Part shown: positions 33,100 through 35,783 of the stretch, in pieces
Numbering within the stretch: position 1 is the stretch's first letter
How the letters are laid out: each line of letters starts with the position of its first letter
Source: Haloferax larsenii JCM 13917
GTDB taxonomy: Archaea; Halobacteriota; Halobacteria; Halobacteriales; Haloferacaceae
Assembly: GCF_000336955.1 (NCBI RefSeq)
Contig: NZ_AOLI01000014.1
Location: forward strand, 1-35,783
Length of the DNA: 35,783 nt
Direction: 5' to 3'
Notes under the pieces: model-generated
Told to the model about the DNA's origin: nothing
What the model saw: the letters and a program-made list of their open reading frames with translations, nothing else
Database searches by the model: none
Translations under genes and position numbers: made by a program

Positions 33100-33219
33100 T
33101 ATCCCAACGCTCGGGAATCCTCGTCGCCAGACTCCGTCTGGCGGGCAACCAGAACGCTCCGCGTTCTGGTGACGCCCTTTAGGGCGGGGAGGATGTCAAC
33201 GCGATGTTACTGGTCGCGG
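33100..33219 (+). ncRNA. Putative TnpB guide RNA (omega/reRNA) region with guide
   Basis: The 3' end of tnpB plus the right end of such elements encodes the guide RNA, and a short RNA overlapping the 3' end of tnpB was reported in Halobacterium. The 5' end is unknown and probably lies inside tnpB. Three hairpins are visible: CGCCAGAC-TCC-GTCTGGCG (33125-33143), CCAGAACGC-TCC-GCGTTCTGG (33149-33169) and CGCCCT-TT-AGGGCG (33173-33186). The guide would be the flanking archaellin sequence from 33200 onward (CGCGATGTTACTGGTC...). Confidence 0.55.
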
Positions 33220-34481
33220 TAATCGCAAGCGGGACGCTCATCGATACGGGCAATGTCCTTCACGCGACGGCAGAACAGGCGGGACAAGAAAACACTAGTC
33301 AGGTGAAGAACCGACTTGACGTCATCGACGTTCTCGGCACGGTCACGAGCCAGAAAGAGGAGACCGACGGAATCGAGATCGAGGGCATTGGAGGCAACCA
33401 GACTATCGTCGATTCTGGTGCAGTACTCACAATTTCGCTCCGGTATGGTGATGGACGGGCCAATTTGACGAGCTCCGGTACTGGGACGCTTCAGCTCAAC
33501 GGCGGTGAGTCACTTCGCGTCGAGAAGGTCGATAGCTCGACTGTCCGAATCACGAACGTCGACTCGGGAGCGTCGATTTCGTTCGACCCAGCGGACAACC
33601 TTCAGTTGGAAGCTGAGGACGTAGAGAGTGATGAAGACTTCGTGTATCTCGAGTACACGTACGATGACCCTCACTACGGGCAGACGACTGAGGTCGTATT
33701 TGACATCGAAGACACAACCAAAAGCTCATACAGCGTCGAATTTGCGCCACGAACTCGGTCGTACGTCAGACTGGGGGAGTACACTCTGGAACCTGAAAAC
33801 ATCGCTGTCATCACCGACGGCGAATCAGTGACTGTCGACTCGGCATCTGGTGACCTCACTAACGGCGACGGCGACGTTCTTGTCGTCTCTGCGGGTGACG
33901 TGTTGACATTCTCTCCCGACGCCGACGCACAGTCGTTCAGTATCACACACGAGGCGAACGGGACGACGCTCACCGTCGACGCGGAAGGGTACCTGAATTC
34001 CACTGACGGGGACATCGTCCTCGATGACGACGGGAAGTTAGTCAGGACAGAGAACGACGGTGACAACTCGTTCTACAAACCAGCCGGTCGATACGTCTTC
34101 ACGCGAGGGTTTTTGAACCCCGGAGACAGCTACGTGCTGTCGGAAATCACGCTCACCGTCCGCCCCGGACCGAAAGCCAGCGGTATCGACCTCTCCGAGA
34201 CGACGATTTCGTTGCTGACACCCGATACCGCGGCCACGCTCGTCTACGGGTCGACGACGGTCGAAACACAGGAGTTCACGGCCGACGCGGTACACGACGA
34301 CGACAGCACGCATCCGGTGTTGAACGAAGACGACTTCTTCGATATCGTCATCGACCCGGGCGACGTCTCCCAGGGTTCGACCGTCATCATCGAGATGACG
34401 ACGCCTTCGGGCGCGACGACGTACGTGCGGCTCCGCGTTCCACGCCCGCTGGCATCGGAACAGACACTCAATCTGAAGTGA
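33200..34481 (+). pseudogene. Archaellin gene, 3' fragment
   Basis: This is the rest of the archaellin after the IS: I/A from the junction, then MLLVAVIASGTLIDTGNVLHATAEQAGQE, the amphipathic archaellin N-helix. QVKNRLDVIDVLGTV follows, then a very long beta-rich surface domain (residues ~75-320 of the joined protein), and the archaellin C-terminus with LTVRPGPKASGIDLSE, HPVLNEDDFFDIVI and GATTYVRLRVP. Joined length would be about 449 residues, roughly double the common haloarchaeal archaellin. An ATG at 33204 could start a product lacking the signal, which could not enter the filament. Sequence beyond the break is intact to the TGA stop. Confidence 0.88.
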
Positions 34482-34915
34482 CGGGCGAGGCGGGGTGTTT
34501 GGGACCTTCTCGTCATCGTATCTGTCTCATGTTGCCTTGATGACTAACGTGTAGAACCCCTGTTCCAGCGGCGTCTCTGTGCCCGCGAGTAGTTACACGA
34601 CTTTCGGAGCTGGAGGATATCCGCCTCGTTCGTTTCGAGACTGCTCAATCTATCGGGTCGATAGTCGAAGGCGGCTTGCATCTCGTCTACAACGTCTCGA
34701 TTCAGGTACTACTCACCACTCATCCCACCCGCGTCTGTTGAATCCAAAGCGTCATCAAAAACGACCGACCCGACGGGACTCACGCGAGCGGAAGCGAGTG
34801 TGAGTACGTCGGGGGAGTGAGCGAAGCGAACGGACCCGACGGGAATGCGTCGTCGCGCGTGACGAATCTGTTTTAATCGAGGCGTTGTCTGGCGATTAGG
34901 TACTCTCAGTTCTGA
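34482..34915. other. Gene-free stretch with palindromic and direct repeats
   Basis: No credible gene is seen. Between 34769 and 34813 CCCGACG...CTCAC...GTGAG...CGTCGGG forms a nested imperfect hairpin, and a second CCCGACGGGA follows at about 34841-34851. The middle is the purine/GC-rich gagcg-gaagcgag style common between haloarchaeal genes. The piece near 34870 (tttta) could serve as a T-rich transcript end for the archaellin gene. Confidence 0.5.
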
Positions 34916-35245
34916 CTACTCCAGATACTCTTCGACGTGCTCAACGACTCGGTCTACAAACGCCTCTTCGAGACGTCCCTGCCACGCGACGAAGTCCTCT
35001 TTGCGAGGTGAGTGAACTGCCCACGGAGAGACGAACGAGTCGCGAGGAACACCACCGACTTCCCACAGGTCATCGGTGAGCGGGAGTGAATCGTCGTACT
35101 CTTTCGTCGAGATTGCAACCGCGATGTACTGCTGGTCACCGAACGGGTGAGAGTCGTTGTTGACGATGAGCCACGGTCGTTGCCTGTCGTCGCCGAGTTT
35201 GAACGGGTCAGAACTCCGGGCGACATCACCGCGCTCTGGCTGCAT
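34916..35245 (-). CDS. PemK/MazF-like toxin
   Basis: This is a 109-residue protein of the CcdB/PemK fold. The first part, MQPERGDVARSSDPFKLG..RQRPWLIVNND, carries the RPWLIV strand typical of PemK/MazF, followed by SHPFGDQQYIAVAISTKEY. In bacteria such proteins cut RNA at short sequences and are held by a partner antitoxin. The gene starts immediately after the stop of the winged-helix gene (TAGATG), so the two are co-translated. Catalytic identity is inferred from sequence similarity of motifs only; a role in RNA cleavage in this organism is not shown. Confidence 0.7.
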   Translation of the reverse strand: MQPERGDVARSSDPFKLGDDRQRPWLIVNNDSHPFGDQQYIAVAISTKEYDDSLPLTDDLWEVGGVPRDSFVSPWAVHSPRKEDFVAWQGRLEEAFVDRVVEHVEEYLE

Positions 35246-35617
35246 CTATTGTTCGTCCTCGTCTCGCTCGCTCGGATGCTGTGTCTCCGGGGCTACCGAG
35301 TCCCACTCGTCGGCGTCGATGCCGCCGTCTTCGTCGTTCAGCCTGTCGGTCGTGGTGTGGAGGTCGTAGGCGGCGGCGACGCGTTCATCGTCGTCCGTGA
35401 TTGCCCAGAACTCACCCTTGTGACGGACGAGGTTGCGTGCTTTCAGTCGCGAGAGTGAAGTGCCCACTGTGTTCGGGTCTTCACTGATTGCTGTCGCAAT
35501 CTCGGAGCGCGTGAACGCTTGGTCGCTGTGGGTGTAGAGATACGCGACCACCTGTTCCGGGACGCTTGGCCCTCGTGGGAGGTCACCAGATTCGAAGTCG
35601 TCGATGCTCACGGGCAT
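35246..35617 (-). CDS. Winged-helix DNA-binding protein, probable antitoxin/regulator
   Basis: This is a 123-residue protein. Residues ~15-75 form a winged helix: PEQVVAYLYTHSDQAFTRSEIATAISEDPNTVGTSLSRLKARNLVRHKGEFWAI is the region (helix-turn-helix at SEIATAISEDPNTVGTSLS). The last ~45 residues are highly acidic and disordered (DRLNDEDGGIDADEWD), a form suited to masking a toxin. It lies directly upstream of the PemK-like gene with no gap. Haloarchaeal pairs like this replace the common AbrB- or MazE-type antitoxin with a MarR-like protein; that is my recollection of the pattern, not a search result. Confidence 0.75.
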   Translation of the reverse strand: MPVSIDDFESGDLPRGPSVPEQVVAYLYTHSDQAFTRSEIATAISEDPNTVGTSLSRLKARNLVRHKGEFWAITDDDERVAAAYDLHTTTDRLNDEDGGIDADEWDSVAPETQHPSERDEDEQ

Positions 35618-35628
35618 ATTTCGGAATT

Positions 35629-35671
35629 AGTGTGCTGATGTAATGAGTGTACTGCCGTACTTTGTGTGCTG
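35629..35671. repeat. Three 9-bp direct repeats at 17-bp spacing upstream of the TA-like operon
   Basis: AGTGTGCTG (35629-35637), AGTGTACTG (35646-35654) and TGTGTGCTG (35663-35671) begin exactly 17 bases apart. They flank a weak TATA-like tcattac (minus strand, near 35640-35646) that would serve the winged-helix gene. Iterons at a fixed helical spacing suggest binding by the winged-helix product. Confidence 0.65.
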
Positions 35672-35783
35672 GAACATCGCTGGGAGAGTTCGTCGCGCTA
35701 CGTGACGAAACTTGTCGGTGAGAACATATGCGTATTCGACGGCTAGAGCGCTCGCTCTTTGGTTCTGAAGCGTTACAGAAGTA
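35672..35783. other. Right end of window, no gene seen
   Basis: 112 bases without a convincing coding region. Two short inverted repeats occur: TTCGTC...GACGAA (near 35688-35709) and AGAGCG-CT-CGCTCT (about 35745-35758). Neither is followed by a clear T-run, so no function is assigned. Confidence 0.4.

Larger units (their letters stand above)
31683..33199 (+). mobile_element. IS200/IS605-group, IS1341-type element (tnpB only)
   Basis: The element is 1517 bp. Its boundaries are fixed because removing 31683-33199 restores the archaellin frame without a gap or duplicated base. There is no target-site duplication, as usual for this group. The left target ends ...TTTAT and the right end finishes TCAA, matching the TCAA right cleavage site known from IS608. 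No terminal inverted repeats exist, but hairpins lie near both ends. No tnpA is present, so movement must depend on a TnpA elsewhere. TnpB is the only gene. Confidence 0.92.

Overview
The window is haloarchaeal DNA. The proteins are strongly acidic and the codons end in G or C. The window also carries an archaellin, a PGF-CTERM surface protein and a cobalt pathway of haloarchaeal type. Gene order and content resemble, from memory and not from a search, the cobalamin region of Haloferax and its relatives; genus is not claimed. The first 17 bases are Nextera/Tn5 mosaic-end adapter, so the left edge is an artificial contig end.

Region 1 (18-19251) is a corrin-ring cluster. Operon A on the minus strand is cbiT-cbiL-cbiF-cbiG-cbiH2-cbiH1-ferredoxin-unknown-cbiX-DUF3209-beta-propeller. 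Operon B, also on the minus strand, is cobN-cbiC-cbiE-cbiA, with cbiA cut by the contig end. chlID lies between them on the plus strand, divergent from cobN. cbtB-cbtA-[2Fe-2S] protein reads away from cbiT and supplies cobalt. Genes overlap by 1-8 bases or are separated by a few bases, so transcription and translation are probably coupled. The pathway combines an early chelatase (CbiX) with a CobN/ChlID late-type chelatase. No recognisable CbiD (C1 methylation) or CbiJ/CobK (reduction) lies in the cluster. Five odd members are candidates for those gaps: a second CbiH, a 3-Cys ferredoxin, a protein resembling a dead LAGLIDADG endonuclease, DUF3209 and a cytoplasmic beta-propeller.

Region 2 (19316-30945) holds ordinary metabolic and envelope genes: a GalT-like protein, an aldehyde dehydrogenase divergent from a GH3 glycosidase across a palindrome, catalase-peroxidase KatG, a small hypothetical, a cold-shock protein, an SLC13/RCK transporter, a TVP38-family membrane protein and a PGF-CTERM surface protein.

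Region 3 (30946-35783) is accessory. An IS1341-type element (tnpB only, no tnpA) sits inside an archaellin gene. The two halves rejoin in frame at 31682/33200, so ends and target can be read to the base: the target side is TTTAT and the right end is TCAA. The predicted TnpB guide would match the uninterrupted archaellin allele. Next comes an operon of a winged-helix protein and a PemK/MazF-like toxin, with three 9-bp direct repeats spaced exactly 17 bp in its promoter.
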